Shown here one piece after another: positions 19,413 to 27,962 of a DNA stretch of 55,417 nt (position 1 is its first letter; each line of letters starts with the position of its first letter). The notes below the pieces were generated by a model, which saw only the letters and a program-made list of their open reading frames with translations, searched no databases and had not been told where the DNA came from. The stretch is from NCBI RefSeq assembly GCF_001431645.1, contig NZ_LLXU01000128.1, positions 1 through 55,417 on the forward strand. Direction: 5' to 3'. The position numbers and the translations under genes were made by a program. This stretch comes from Stenotrophomonas panacihumi. GTDB taxonomy: Bacteria; Pseudomonadota; Gammaproteobacteria; Xanthomonadales; Xanthomonadaceae.

Positions 19413-20846
19413 TCAGCCTTGCTTGGCCAGCACCGCGCGACCGCGGCTGTACAGCACGTACACCACCAGCCCGAACACATTCCACGCCGCGAACCACAGC
19501 TGCGTGCGCGTTGGCAGGCTCCAGAACAGGTAGGCGCAACCGGCGATCGCCAGCGGGCACACCACCCATGCCAGCGGCGTGCGGAACTTGCGCTCGCGGT
19601 TCGGCTCGCGCTTGCGCAGCACCAACAGGCACGCCGCCACCGCGGTGAACGCGGCCAGCGTGCCGGCGTTGGCCAGTGCGGCAATCTCGTCCAGGCGCGC
19701 CACGCCCGCCAGCGCGGCGACCAGCACCGCGGTGAACACGGTGATCGTCACCGGCGTGCCGGTGCGCTGGTTCACCTTCGACAGCCCGCGCGGCAGCAGG
19801 CCGTCGCGCGACATCACGAAGAAGATGCGGCTCTGCCCGTAGAAGAACGCCAGCAGCACCGTCGGCAGGGCGATGATCGCCACGATGCCGATCGCCAGCG
19901 CCGCCGTGCCATGCCCCAGCTGGCGCATGATCAGCGCCAGCGGCTCGGCGCTGTGCGCGAACACGGTGTAGCTCATCGCACCGACCGCGGCCAGCGCCAC
20001 CAGCACGTAGATGATCGTGCAGCCGATCATCGAGCCGACGATGCCGATCGACAGGTCGCGCCCCGGATTCTTGGTTTCCTCCGCGGCGGTGGAGATCGCA
20101 TCGAAGCCGTAGAACGCGAAGAAGATGATCGCCGCCGCGGCCATCACGCCGCGTTCGACGCCATCCGGGCCCAACGCCTTGGAGAAGCCATACGGCATGA
20201 ACGGATGCAGGTTCTCGGCATTGAACGCCGGCAGCGCCACCGCGACGAAGATGCCCAGCGCGATCAGCTTGAACACCACGAGGAACGCATTGATCGTCGC
20301 GCTCTCGCGCGTGCCGGCGATCAGCGCACCGGCCACCAGGAAGGTGATCACCACCGCCGGCAGGTTCAGGATGCCGCCGGCATGCGGGCCCGCGGCCAAC
20401 GCGGCGGGCAGGGTCACGTTCCATCCGGTCTGCTGCTGCACCCATTGCAGGAAACCGACGAAATAGCCGGACCAACCCACCGCCACCGTACTCACCACCA
20501 GCGAGTACTCCAGGATCAGGCTCCAGCCCACCACCCAGGCGATCGTCTCGCCCAGCGCGGCATAGCTGTAGGTATAGGCGCTGCCGGCGGCCGGCATCAT
20601 CGTGGCCATCTCGGCATAGGCCAGCGCCGCGCAGGCGCACACGATGCCGGCGGCGACGAACGACAGCAGCACCGCCGGGCCCGCCTTGTCCGCACCCACG
20701 CCGATCAGCGTGTAGATGCCGGTACCGACGATCGCGCCGATGCCCAGCGCGACCAGGTGCGGCCAACTCAGGGTGGGGATCAGCCGCCGCCCTTCCTCGT
20801 GGACGGTGACCATATCCAACGGCTTGCGCCGGAGCCAGGACTGCAT
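19413..20846 (-). CDS. APC-superfamily amino-acid permease (cationic amino-acid transporter type)
   Basis: A 477-residue protein with about twelve membrane helices. The first helix has the APC substrate motif GIGAIVGTGIYTLIG, and FAFYGFDAISTAAEE is the typical helix-6 region. An N-terminal RRKPLDMV stretch is usual for YfnA/CAT-type members, which carry amino acids with protons. The exact substrate cannot be read from sequence. Start at 20846 has GAGGT nearby. The convergent neighbour is a periplasmic dipeptidase. Confidence 0.9.
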   Translation of the reverse strand: MQSWLRRKPLDMVTVHEEGRRLIPTLSWPHLVALGIGAIVGTGIYTLIGVGADKAGPAVLLSFVAAGIVCACAALAYAEMATMMPAAGSAYTYSYAALGETIAWVVGWSLILEYSLVVSTVAVGWSGYFVGFLQWVQQQTGWNVTLPAALAAGPHAGGILNLPAVVITFLVAGALIAGTRESATINAFLVVFKLIALGIFVAVALPAFNAENLHPFMPYGFSKALGPDGVERGVMAAAAIIFFAFYGFDAISTAAEETKNPGRDLSIGIVGSMIGCTIIYVLVALAAVGAMSYTVFAHSAEPLALIMRQLGHGTAALAIGIVAIIALPTVLLAFFYGQSRIFFVMSRDGLLPRGLSKVNQRTGTPVTITVFTAVLVAALAGVARLDEIAALANAGTLAAFTAVAACLLVLRKREPNRERKFRTPLAWVVCPLAIAGCAYLFWSLPTRTQLWFAAWNVFGLVVYVLYSRGRAVLAKQG

Positions 20847-20928
20847 GCGGACCTCATGGGTGCGTAAGAAAACCCGAGTTTCGCCGAACGCGGTGCAGCA
20901 AAGCCACGCCCGGAAGTCCCCCCATGGG

Positions 20929-21384
20929 CTACAGGCGCAGGGTCATGAACACGCTGTGCGGGTCGTCGGTGTAGTCGCCGAACGGTCCGCAGGCCACGAA
21001 GCCCGCGCGTTCGTAAAGCCGGTGCGCCGGGAAGAACGGCGTGGTGGCGCCGGTCTCCAGCCACAGCTGGCGATAGCCGTCTGCCCGCGCCGTGGCCAGC
21101 AGGTGCGCCAGCATCGCCGTGCCCACGCCCTGGTTGCGGTGCGTGTCGGAGGTACGCATCGACTTCAGCTCGCCATGGCCTTCGCCGAGGTCGCGCAACG
21201 CGCCGCAGCCTACGGCCTCGCCGTCGATCCACGCCGACCAGAATCGCACGTCCGCCGAACGCAGGCCCGACAGGTCCAGCGCGTGCACGCTTTCGGCCGG
21301 GGTAATCGCGTGCATGTCGCGCAGGTGCGCTTCGAGCAGGCCGATCACGGCAGGGTGGTCGAGGTCGCCGGGGCGGATATCCAT
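20929..21384 (-). CDS. GNAT-family N-acetyltransferase
   Basis: A 151-residue acetyltransferase using acetyl-CoA. Motif A is clear in ELKSMRTSDTHRNQGVGTAM (the R/Q-x-x-G-x-G/A loop), with motif B in LWLETGATTPFFPAHRLYERAGF. Related small GNAT proteins acetylate free amino acids or antibiotics; the substrate is unknown. The start at 21384 (MDIRPGDLDHP) is chosen because CATACT lies exactly six bases upstream, suggesting a leaderless message. The longer frame from 21447 would include that promoter. Confidence 0.9.
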   Translation of the reverse strand: MDIRPGDLDHPAVIGLLEAHLRDMHAITPAESVHALDLSGLRSADVRFWSAWIDGEAVGCGALRDLGEGHGELKSMRTSDTHRNQGVGTAMLAHLLATARADGYRQLWLETGATTPFFPAHRLYERAGFVACGPFGDYTDDPHSVFMTLRL

Positions 21385-21390
21385 GCCTTG

Positions 21391-21396
21391 AGTATG
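21391..21396 (-). promoter_or_regulatory. -10 element of the GNAT gene, leaderless arrangement
   Basis: Minus-strand CATACT is followed by exactly six bases and then the ATG at 21384. Confidence 0.45.
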
Positions 21397-21555
21397 CCGC
21401 GCGGCGTTCCGTCCTTCCGATCCGTCTTTGAATTTGATTTGTCGCATATCGCGGAATTCGGACGCGACCTAGAGTGGCCCCACTGCAGGATCACGGGTGT
21501 CGCAACGCGGCAGCGGCCTGCAGACCACTCAGGACCGGCGTTAGCCGGACCACCC

Positions 21556-21592
21556 GGGGGGCCGCTCGTGGGGGGCGGCCCCCCAACTTTTT
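21556..21592 (+). terminator. Plus-strand terminator-like hairpin with no obvious gene
   Basis: Arms GGGGGGCCGC (21556-21565) and GCGGCCCCCC (21575-21584) are followed by AAC and six T. The polarity is plus-strand, but both neighbours are on the minus strand. The 218-base gap 21385-21602 shows no coding region. Confidence 0.4.
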
Positions 21593-21602
21593 TGGGCGAT
21601 CC

Positions 21603-22223
21603 TCACCCCACGCCCAGACGCACGCCAAAGCCCACCAGGCCCACGCCCGCGCATCGCCGCAGCCATAGCCCTGCACGCGGATGCTGCGCCAGCCGCCGCG
21701 CCATCGCATGGCCAATGAAGATCAGCAACGAACAGTAGGCCACGCCCAGCAGCGCGATCAGCGCGGCCATGGTGGCGAACGTCGCCAGCCCCTGGTGCCG
21801 CGCCGGGTCGATGAAAAGCGGGAAGAACGCCATGTAGAAGATGATCGCCTTCGGGTTGAGCAGGGTGATCAGTACGCCCTGGCGGAAATAGTGGCCGGGG
21901 CGCAGCGTGATCGGGCTGGCGCCGCCCGGCCGCGGCGAACGCAGCAAGCCAATGCCTACCCACACCAGGTAAAGCGCGCCCAGGTACTGCACGCCGCGGA
22001 ACAGCAGCGGGTTGGCCTGCAGCAATGCCGCCACGCCGGCCACCGCCAGCCACATGAGCACCTGGTCGCCGACCAGCAGGCCGGCCAATGCCGTGTAACC
22101 GCCGCGGATGCCGCTGCGCCCGCTCGCCGTCAGCAGGGTGAACGTGCCCGGCCCGGGCAACGCCAGGAACACCAGCACCGCCAGCACGAAAGTCCAAACA
22201 TCCTGGATGCCCATCCACGGCAT
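21603..22223 (-). CDS. LysE/RhtB-family amino-acid exporter
   Basis: A 206-residue inner-membrane protein with about six helices. LALPGPGTFTLLTASGRSGIRGGY is the family's N-terminal (T/L)PGP motif region, and QGVLITLLNPKAIIFYMAFF contains the conserved NPK. Family members export amino acids or homoserine-type compounds. The start is uncertain between ATG 22223 (MPWMGIQDVW) and 22214. It is preceded on the same strand, 52 bases away, by a LysR-type regulator, so the two may share a transcript. Confidence 0.9.
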   Translation of the reverse strand: MPWMGIQDVWTFVLAVLVFLALPGPGTFTLLTASGRSGIRGGYTALAGLLVGDQVLMWLAVAGVAALLQANPLLFRGVQYLGALYLVWVGIGLLRSPRPGGASPITLRPGHYFRQGVLITLLNPKAIIFYMAFFPLFIDPARHQGLATFATMAALIALLGVAYCSLLIFIGHAMARRLAQHPRAGLWLRRCAGVGLVGFGVRLGVG

Positions 22224-22275
22224 GAGGCCGGTATCCACTGTGCGCGAGGGGCGCCATTGTCCGGCACGGTGCCGG

Positions 22276-23199
22276 TCAAGGCGAGGGTAGATGCGCCTGC
22301 AGTCGGGCCGCGCGCGCGCCGCAGCGCTCGGCGAGGAAGCGGTGCAGCTCGCGCACCACCGGCGAGAACTGTTTGCGATGCGGGCAGGCCAGCTGCAAGG
22401 GCAGCGGTTCGCCGAGCTCCGGGAACAGCAGCACCAGCCGGCCCTGCTCGACGTCGTCGCACACATCCAGCCACGACTTGTAGGTGATGCCCTCGCCGGC
22501 GACCGCCCAGCGCCGCACCACTTCGGCATCGTCGCAAACCAGCGTGCCGTGCACGGTCACCACCTGGCGGCGGCCATCGACCTGGAACGCCCAGCGGTCA
22601 TGCGCGCGCGGGCCGAGCTGGTAGAGCAGGCAGTCGTGCTCGCGCAAAGCTTCCAGCGAGACCGGCCTGCCGCGCCGGGCGAGGTAGTCGGGCGCGGCGA
22701 CCAGCACGCGCCGGTTCTCGCTGGCCAGGGGCAGGGCGACGTAATCCGCATCGTCCAGGCGGCCCAGCCGGATCGCCACGTCCACCGGGTCGCGGAACAG
22801 GTCGGCGACCTGGTCGGAAAGGTGCAGCCGCCAGTCCAGGCGCGGGTGCAGCCAGCGGAACTCGGCCAGCCAGCCGAGCAAGGCATGACGCCCGAGATCC
22901 GAAGGCGCGGCGATCTGCAGCCGGCCCTGCAGGGCGGCTTCGGCGCCGTGCAGGGCGTCGGTACCTTCCCGCAGCGTGGCCATCACCGACTGCGCGTAAG
23001 GCAGGTAGCGCTCGCCCTCGCCACTCAACCGCAGGCTGCGGGTGGTGCGCGCGAACAGGCGCTGGTCCAGTTCGCGCTCCAGCCGCGCCACCGCCGCGCT
23101 GACCTGGCCCGGCGTCAGCCCGGTCTCTCGCGCGGCGGCGGAAAAGCTGCCCAGCGCCGCGGTGCGCACGAACAGGGCGAGGTCTTCGAGCCGGATCAT
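22276..23199 (-). CDS. LysR-type transcriptional regulator
   Basis: A 307-residue regulator. The N-terminal winged helix-turn-helix is at residues 1-60 (MIRLEDLALFVRTAALGSFS, then LTPGQVSAAVARLERELDQRLFARTTR). A periplasmic-binding-protein-like effector domain follows from about residue 90. It is closest to the small-molecule-sensing group that regulates a divergent oxidoreductase. The start at 23199 has AGGAAGG upstream. Divergent to the alcohol dehydrogenase/nfsB pair with 97 bases between starts, the usual arrangement for a LysR regulator and its target. Confidence 0.92.
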   Translation of the reverse strand: MIRLEDLALFVRTAALGSFSAAARETGLTPGQVSAAVARLERELDQRLFARTTRSLRLSGEGERYLPYAQSVMATLREGTDALHGAEAALQGRLQIAAPSDLGRHALLGWLAEFRWLHPRLDWRLHLSDQVADLFRDPVDVAIRLGRLDDADYVALPLASENRRVLVAAPDYLARRGRPVSLEALREHDCLLYQLGPRAHDRWAFQVDGRRQVVTVHGTLVCDDAEVVRRWAVAGEGITYKSWLDVCDDVEQGRLVLLFPELGEPLPLQLACPHRKQFSPVVRELHRFLAERCGARAARLQAHLPSP

Positions 23200-23296
23200 T
23201 TTCCCTTCCTGAAGGAAAGTGTTGACCGATTTTGCCGCTTTCCGGGAATCCGGCGCCAGCGCAGCATGCGCCTCTCTTCCCCATGAGCCGGATGCC

Positions 23297-24304
23297 ATGA
23301 AAGCCATCGCCTATCTCCAGCACGGCCTGCCTGCCGATGACCCGCGCGCGCTGCAGGACATCGATCTGCCGCAGCCGCAGCCGGGCCCGCGCGACCTGCG
23401 CGTGCGCGTCCAGGCGATCGCGGTGAACCCCGCCGACACCAAGGTGCGCATGAACGCCCCCACCGACGGCCCGCGCGTGCTGGGCTGGGATGCGGTGGGC
23501 GTGGTCGATGCGGTCGGCGCCGAGGTCACGCTGTTCCGTCCGGGCGAAACCGTCTGGTTCGCCGGCGCGATCAACCGCCCGGGCAGCTACGCCGAGTACA
23601 CCCTGGTCGACGAACGCATCGCCGGCCATGCGCCGCGCAGCCTCTCGCCCGCGCAGGCGGCCGCCTTGCCGCTCACCGCGATCACCGCCTGGGAGCTGCT
23701 GTTCGACCGCCTCGGCGTGCCCGAGGGTGGCGGCGCTGGCCAGACCCTGCTGGTGATGGGCGCGGCGGGCGGCGTGGGCTCGATCCTCGTGCAGCTGGCG
23801 CGCCAGCTCACCGGCCTCACGGTGATCGGCACCGCCTCGCGCGCCGAGACCCGCGAATGGGTGCTGGCGCAGGGCGCGCACCACGTCATCGACCATGCCC
23901 AGCCGCTGGCCCCGCAGCTGCAGGCGCTGGGCATCGAGGCGGTGCACCACGTCGCCAGCCTGACCCACACCGAGCAGCACTACCCGCAGCTGGTGGAAGT
24001 GCTCGCGCCGCAGGGCCACCTGGCGGTGATCGACGACCCGGCCACGCTCGATGCCGTGCCGCTCAAGCGCAAGTCGCTCTCGCTGCACTGGGAATTCATG
24101 TTCACCCGCCCGCTGTTCGCCACGCCGGACATGCAGGCCCAGCACGACCTGCTGCAGCGCGTGGCCACCCTGGTCGACGAAGGCGTGCTCAAGACCACGC
24201 TGGGCGAACACTACGGACGCATCGACGCCGCCAACCTGCGCCGCGCGCACGCCGCGCTGGAATCGCACGGCGCGCGCGGCAAGATCGTGCTGGAGGGCTT
24301 CTGA
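23297..24304 (+). CDS. Zinc-type alcohol dehydrogenase / quinone oxidoreductase (MDR superfamily)
   Basis: A 335-residue medium-chain dehydrogenase. The GroES-like N-terminal domain has VRVQAIAVNPADTKVR. The NAD(P)-binding Rossmann motif is VMGAAGGVGSILVQLA at about 155-170. It lacks the structural-zinc cysteines, so it belongs to the ZADH/quinone-reductase branch that reduces quinones or enones with NADPH. The start at 23297 (MKAIAYLQHG) follows homology. The next gene nfsB begins two bases after the stop codon, so they form an operon, divergent from a LysR regulator. Confidence 0.9.
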   Translation: MKAIAYLQHGLPADDPRALQDIDLPQPQPGPRDLRVRVQAIAVNPADTKVRMNAPTDGPRVLGWDAVGVVDAVGAEVTLFRPGETVWFAGAINRPGSYAEYTLVDERIAGHAPRSLSPAQAAALPLTAITAWELLFDRLGVPEGGGAGQTLLVMGAAGGVGSILVQLARQLTGLTVIGTASRAETREWVLAQGAHHVIDHAQPLAPQLQALGIEAVHHVASLTHTEQHYPQLVEVLAPQGHLAVIDDPATLDAVPLKRKSLSLHWEFMFTRPLFATPDMQAQHDLLQRVATLVDEGVLKTTLGEHYGRIDAANLRRAHAALESHGARGKIVLEGF

Positions 24305-24306
24305 GC

Positions 24307-24978
24307 ATGGACATGTCCGTCACCCGCACGCCGGCGCAGATCGCCCGCGCCCGCTACACGACCAAGGCTTACGACCCCGCGCGCCCGCTCACCGCCACCC
24401 AGGTGGAGGAACTGCTCGACGTACTGCACCTGTCGCCCTCGTCGATCAATTCGCAGCCGTGGCACTTCCTTGTCGCCGCCGATGCCCCGGCGCGTGCGCG
24501 AGTGGCCGCCGGCACCCAGGGCCCGTATGCCTACAACGCGCCCAAGCTGCGTGACGCCTCGCTGGTGCTCGTGCTGGCCGCGCGCCGCGAGCTGACCGAC
24601 GCGCACATCGCCGCGGTGCTCGACCAGGAGCAGGCCGACGGCCGCTTCGCCACCGACGAGGCGCGTGCGCAGCGCGCGCAAAGCTGCGCCGGCTTCGTCG
24701 ACCTGCACCGCGAGCAGCTGCACGACACGCGCCACTGGATGGAGAAGCAGGTCTACCTCGCCCTGGGCGGGCTGCTGTTCGCCGCCGGCGCCATGGGCAT
24801 CGACGCCACGCCGATCGAAGGCTTCGACCCGGCGGCGGTGGACGAAGCCCTCGACCTGCCCGCGCGTGGACTCGGCAGTGTCGTGCTGGTGGCGCTCGGC
24901 CACCGCGGCGAAAGCGACTTCAACGCGGCGCTGCCGAAGTCCCGCCTGCCGCGTGGACAGGTGTTCACCTGGTTGTAG
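24307..24978 (+). CDS. nfsB: Oxygen-insensitive NAD(P)H nitroreductase / dihydropteridine reductase, NfsB type
   Basis: A 223-residue FMN flavoprotein. RARYTTKAYDP and SPSSINSQPWHFLVA are the FMN-binding start of NfsB. HDTRHWMEKQVYLALG, MGIDATPIEGFD and DFNAALPKSRLPRGQ match the E. coli enzyme along its whole length (217 residues). It reduces nitroaromatics and quinones by two electrons. Coupled to the upstream dehydrogenase gene (2-base gap); together they look like a detoxification pair under the divergent LysR regulator (inference). Confidence 0.93.
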   Translation: MDMSVTRTPAQIARARYTTKAYDPARPLTATQVEELLDVLHLSPSSINSQPWHFLVAADAPARARVAAGTQGPYAYNAPKLRDASLVLVLAARRELTDAHIAAVLDQEQADGRFATDEARAQRAQSCAGFVDLHREQLHDTRHWMEKQVYLALGGLLFAAGAMGIDATPIEGFDPAAVDEALDLPARGLGSVVLVALGHRGESDFNAALPKSRLPRGQVFTWL

Positions 24979-24981
24979 GCG

Positions 24982-25605
24982 TCATGGCACGCCGTTGTCG
25001 CCATGGCGGCGGAAGGCTTCGCGTGCCTGCAGGCGCGCGAAGTAGTCCGCCACGGCGGGCAGGGCGGGGCGTTCGATGGGTGTCTGGCGCCAGCGTTGCA
25101 CCGACAGGCCGATCACCACGTCGGCGAGCGTGAAGTCATCGCCGGCGACATGTGCGCCGGTCGCCGCCAGCTGCGCGTCGAGCAGGCCCATCAGGTGGTT
25201 CCAGCGGGCGATGCTGTCGGCGATCGCCGCCGGGTCCGCGTGCTGCGCGCTGTGCCGCACCCGGGCCATGAACGCGTAGCGCCACGCGGTATTGAGCTCG
25301 GTGGCCTGCCAGTCCATCCATTGCTCCACCCGGGCGCGCGCCTGCGGTTCGATAGGCAACAGGTCCTCGCGCCCGCTGCGCCCTGCCAGGTAGCGGCAGA
25401 TCGTGTTGGACTCCCACAGCACGAACGCGCCGTCCCGCAGCACCGGCACCAGCGCATTGGGATTCAGCGCCCGGAACTGCGGCGTGTCGGTAGGCGCGAA
25501 GCCACTGCCGACGTCATGGCGCGTGTAGTCCAAGCCCAGCTCGTCCAGGGTCCACAGCACCTTGCGCACGTTGATCGACGCGGCCTTTCCGAACAGCTCG
25601 AGCAT
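24982..25605 (-). CDS. Glutathione S-transferase family protein
   Basis: A 207-residue GST. The thioredoxin-like N-terminal domain (1-80) has FGKAASINVRKVLWTLDELG, the cis-Pro segment NPNALVPVL and WESNTICRYLAG, which binds glutathione. The helical C-terminal domain has GDDFTLADVVIG (the N-capping box). The start ATG at 25605 has GGTGA upstream; a GTG four codons earlier is also possible. The family conjugates glutathione to electrophiles. It converges on the nfsB gene with a 3-base gap and diverges from rmuC. Confidence 0.92.
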   Translation of the reverse strand: MLELFGKAASINVRKVLWTLDELGLDYTRHDVGSGFAPTDTPQFRALNPNALVPVLRDGAFVLWESNTICRYLAGRSGREDLLPIEPQARARVEQWMDWQATELNTAWRYAFMARVRHSAQHADPAAIADSIARWNHLMGLLDAQLAATGAHVAGDDFTLADVVIGLSVQRWRQTPIERPALPAVADYFARLQAREAFRRHGDNGVP

Positions 25606-25672
25606 GGACGGGTTCACCGGGGAGGACAGCCCCCAGCTTAGCCGCGGACGCAGCCGGTGAGACGCGGGCGGC

Positions 25673-25678
25673 TACACT
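25673..25678 (+). promoter_or_regulatory. -10 element of rmuC, leaderless arrangement
   Basis: TACACT is followed by six bases and then the ATG at 25685, the same spacing as at rlmI. Confidence 0.5.
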
Positions 25679-25684
25679 GTGCCC

Positions 25685-27214
25685 ATGTCCGCAGAAACCC
25701 TTCTTCTCGCCGGCCTGCTGTGCGCGGTCATCGTGCTGCAGCTGGCCGCGTTGCTCCGCCGCCAAACCCATGGCGCCCTTGAACAGACCCTGCGCGAGGA
25801 ACAACGCCAGGGCCGCGGCGAACTGCGCGAACAGCTGGCCGACCTCTCCAGCCGAACCGAGCAGCGCCTGGACCAGCTGCGCGACACCCTCGGCGAAGAA
25901 GCGCGCCGTGCCCGCGAGGAAGGCGGCCAGGCGCAGCAGCGCACCGCCGACATGCAGGCCCAGCGGCTGGGCGAACTGCGCGGCCAGCTCGAACACTTCG
26001 GCCAGCAGCAGGAAGCGCGCATCCACGCCTTCGGCCAACAGCTGGCCGAGTTCACCACGCGCACCGACACCCAGCTGCAGGCGCTGCGCCAGTCGCTGGT
26101 CGAAGACGCGCGCACCGGTCGCAACGAAAGCGCGCAGTCGCAGCAGCGTTTCGCCGAACAGCTGGGCCAGCGCCTGGCCGAGCTCACCCAGCGCAACGAA
26201 CAGCGCATCACCGAAATGCGCGCCACGCTGGACCAGCAGCTGCAGGCGCTGCAGGCCGACAACGCGGCCAAGCTCGAACAGATGCGCGCCACCGTCGACG
26301 AAAAGCTGCAGACCACCCTCAACACGCGCCTGGACGCCTCGTTCAAGCTGGTGTCCGAGCGGCTGGAGCAGGTGCAGCGCGGCCTGGGCGAGATGCAGCA
26401 GCTGGCCACCGGCGTGGGCGACCTCAAGCGCGTGCTGACCAACGTCAAGACGCGCGGTGGCTGGGGCGAAGTGCAGCTGGAAAACATCCTCGAGCAGACC
26501 CTCACCGCCGAGCAGTACGCACGCGGCGTGCGCGTGCGGCCGGACAGCGGCGAGATCGTCGACTTCGCCATCCGCCTGCCCGGCCGGGCGCAGGACGATG
26601 CACCGGTCTGGCTGCCGATCGACTCCAAGTTCCCCCGCGAGGACTACGAGCGCCTGCTCGACGCCCAGGAACAGGGCGAACAGGAGCTCGTGCTGGCGAT
26701 GGGCGCGCAGCTGGAGCGGGCCATCCGCATCCAGGCCAAGTCGATCGGCGACAAGTACATCGTGCCGCCGCACACCACCGACTTCGCGGTGATGTTCCTG
26801 CCGACCGAAGGCCTGTACGCCGAGACCATCCGCCGCCCGGGGCTGGTGGACCTGCTGCAGCGCGAGCACCGCGTGGTGATCGCCGGCCCCACCACGGTGA
26901 CCGCGCTGCTCAACAGCCTGCAGATGGGCTTCCGCACGCTGGCCATCGAGAAGCGCTCCAGCGAGGTATGGAGCCTGCTGGGCGCGGTGAAGAGCGAGTT
27001 CGGCAAGTTCGCCGGCATTCTGGAAAAGGCCGAGAAGCAGATCAACACCGTCGGCAAGAGCCTGGGCGAGGCCAGCCGCAAGACCCGCACCATCGAGCGC
27101 CGCCTGCGCGGCGTGGAATCGCTGTCGGTGGAAGATTCGCGCGACCTGCTCGAAGACGCGGCGCTGGATGCGCTGGGCACGCCCGACGAGGACGGCGGCG
27201 AGGACACCGACTGA
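25685..27214 (+). CDS. rmuC: DNA recombination protein RmuC
   Basis: A 509-residue protein with an N-terminal membrane segment (about residues 4-22). A long Gln/Glu/Arg-rich coiled coil spans about 25-230. The RmuC/DUF195 nuclease-fold domain follows from about 245 (GWGEVQLENILEQTL, DSKFPREDYERL, VMFLPTEGLYAE). In E. coli it limits inversions at short inverted repeats. An in-frame GTG at 25679 is an alternative start, but the -10 spacing favours the ATG at 25685. The C-terminus is acidic. Confidence 0.93.
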   Translation: MSAETLLLAGLLCAVIVLQLAALLRRQTHGALEQTLREEQRQGRGELREQLADLSSRTEQRLDQLRDTLGEEARRAREEGGQAQQRTADMQAQRLGELRGQLEHFGQQQEARIHAFGQQLAEFTTRTDTQLQALRQSLVEDARTGRNESAQSQQRFAEQLGQRLAELTQRNEQRITEMRATLDQQLQALQADNAAKLEQMRATVDEKLQTTLNTRLDASFKLVSERLEQVQRGLGEMQQLATGVGDLKRVLTNVKTRGGWGEVQLENILEQTLTAEQYARGVRVRPDSGEIVDFAIRLPGRAQDDAPVWLPIDSKFPREDYERLLDAQEQGEQELVLAMGAQLERAIRIQAKSIGDKYIVPPHTTDFAVMFLPTEGLYAETIRRPGLVDLLQREHRVVIAGPTTVTALLNSLQMGFRTLAIEKRSSEVWSLLGAVKSEFGKFAGILEKAEKQINTVGKSLGEASRKTRTIERRLRGVESLSVEDSRDLLEDAALDALGTPDEDGGEDTD

Positions 27215-27326
27215 TTTCCGACATCCCCCCTGGCTTCCTGTGCCAGGGTATGCCCACGGCCGACCGCCCCGTGGACACGCTGGATTCCCCCCGCGCGGCA
27301 CACCGCAACAAGGAGCAACACCCCTC

Positions 27327-27872
27327 ATGGCCACGTCGCTTTACGACATTCCCCTGAACACCATCGACGGCCAGCCGGCCCAGCTGGCCGACTACCGCGG
27401 CAAGGTGCTGCTGGTGGTCAACGTCGCCTCCAAATGTGGCCTCACCCCGCAGTACGAAGGGCTTGAACAGCTCTACCGCGCCAAGCACGACGCCGGCCTG
27501 GAAGTGCTGGGCTTCCCGGCCAATGACTTCAAGGGCCAGGAGCCTGGCAGCGATGCCGAGATCCAGCAGTTCTGCCAGCTCACCTACGACGTGAGCTTCC
27601 CGATGTTCTCCAAGATCGAGGTCACCGGTGCGCAGACCCATCCGCTGTACCGCGCGCTGATCGCCGCGCAGCCGGAGTCGGTGGGCGAGGCGGCGATGCG
27701 CCAGCAGCTGGTGGGCTACGGCATCGAGCCGAATCCGGCGCCGGGCGTGGTGTGGAATTTCGAGAAGTTCCTGCTCGGCCGCGACGGCGAAGTCATCGCC
27801 CGCTTCGCGCCGAACACCAAGCCCGACGACGCCGGCCTGCTGGCCGCGATCGAGCGCGCGCTGGCGGCCTGA
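27327..27872 (+). CDS. Glutathione peroxidase-family thiol peroxidase
   Basis: A 181-residue peroxidase. NVASKCGLTPQY holds the peroxidatic cysteine (a cysteine, not selenocysteine). GFPANDFKGQEPGSDAEI and a WNFEKFLLGRDG segment with the conserved Trp and Asn are the other family motifs. Bacterial members (BtuE type) generally use thioredoxin to reduce lipid or hydrogen peroxides. AAGGAG lies 11 bases before the ATG. No signal peptide, so cytosolic. A bidirectional terminator separates it from the convergent mla operon. Confidence 0.95.
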   Translation: MATSLYDIPLNTIDGQPAQLADYRGKVLLVVNVASKCGLTPQYEGLEQLYRAKHDAGLEVLGFPANDFKGQEPGSDAEIQQFCQLTYDVSFPMFSKIEVTGAQTHPLYRALIAAQPESVGEAAMRQQLVGYGIEPNPAPGVVWNFEKFLLGRDGEVIARFAPNTKPDDAGLLAAIERALAA

Positions 27873-27914
27873 GCCCACGGCGTCGGGGGTTGCGATCCCC
27901 GCACGCGCGGCCAC

Positions 27915-27946
27915 GAAAAAGGCCCGGGGAAACCCGGGCCTTTTCG
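27915..27946. terminator. Bidirectional terminator between gpx and mlaA
   Basis: A perfect 12-bp stem (27917-27928 with 27933-27944), GAAA loop, with A/T runs at both feet, so it can end transcription from both convergent genes. Confidence 0.87.
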
Positions 27947-27962
27947 TATTCCCTCGCGGCGA

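Noticed and set aside
27228..27248. CCCTGGC/GCCAGGG hairpin after rmuC as a terminator
   Set aside because: Only 7 bp, no U-run, and inside the short rmuC-gpx spacer, so support is too weak to list.
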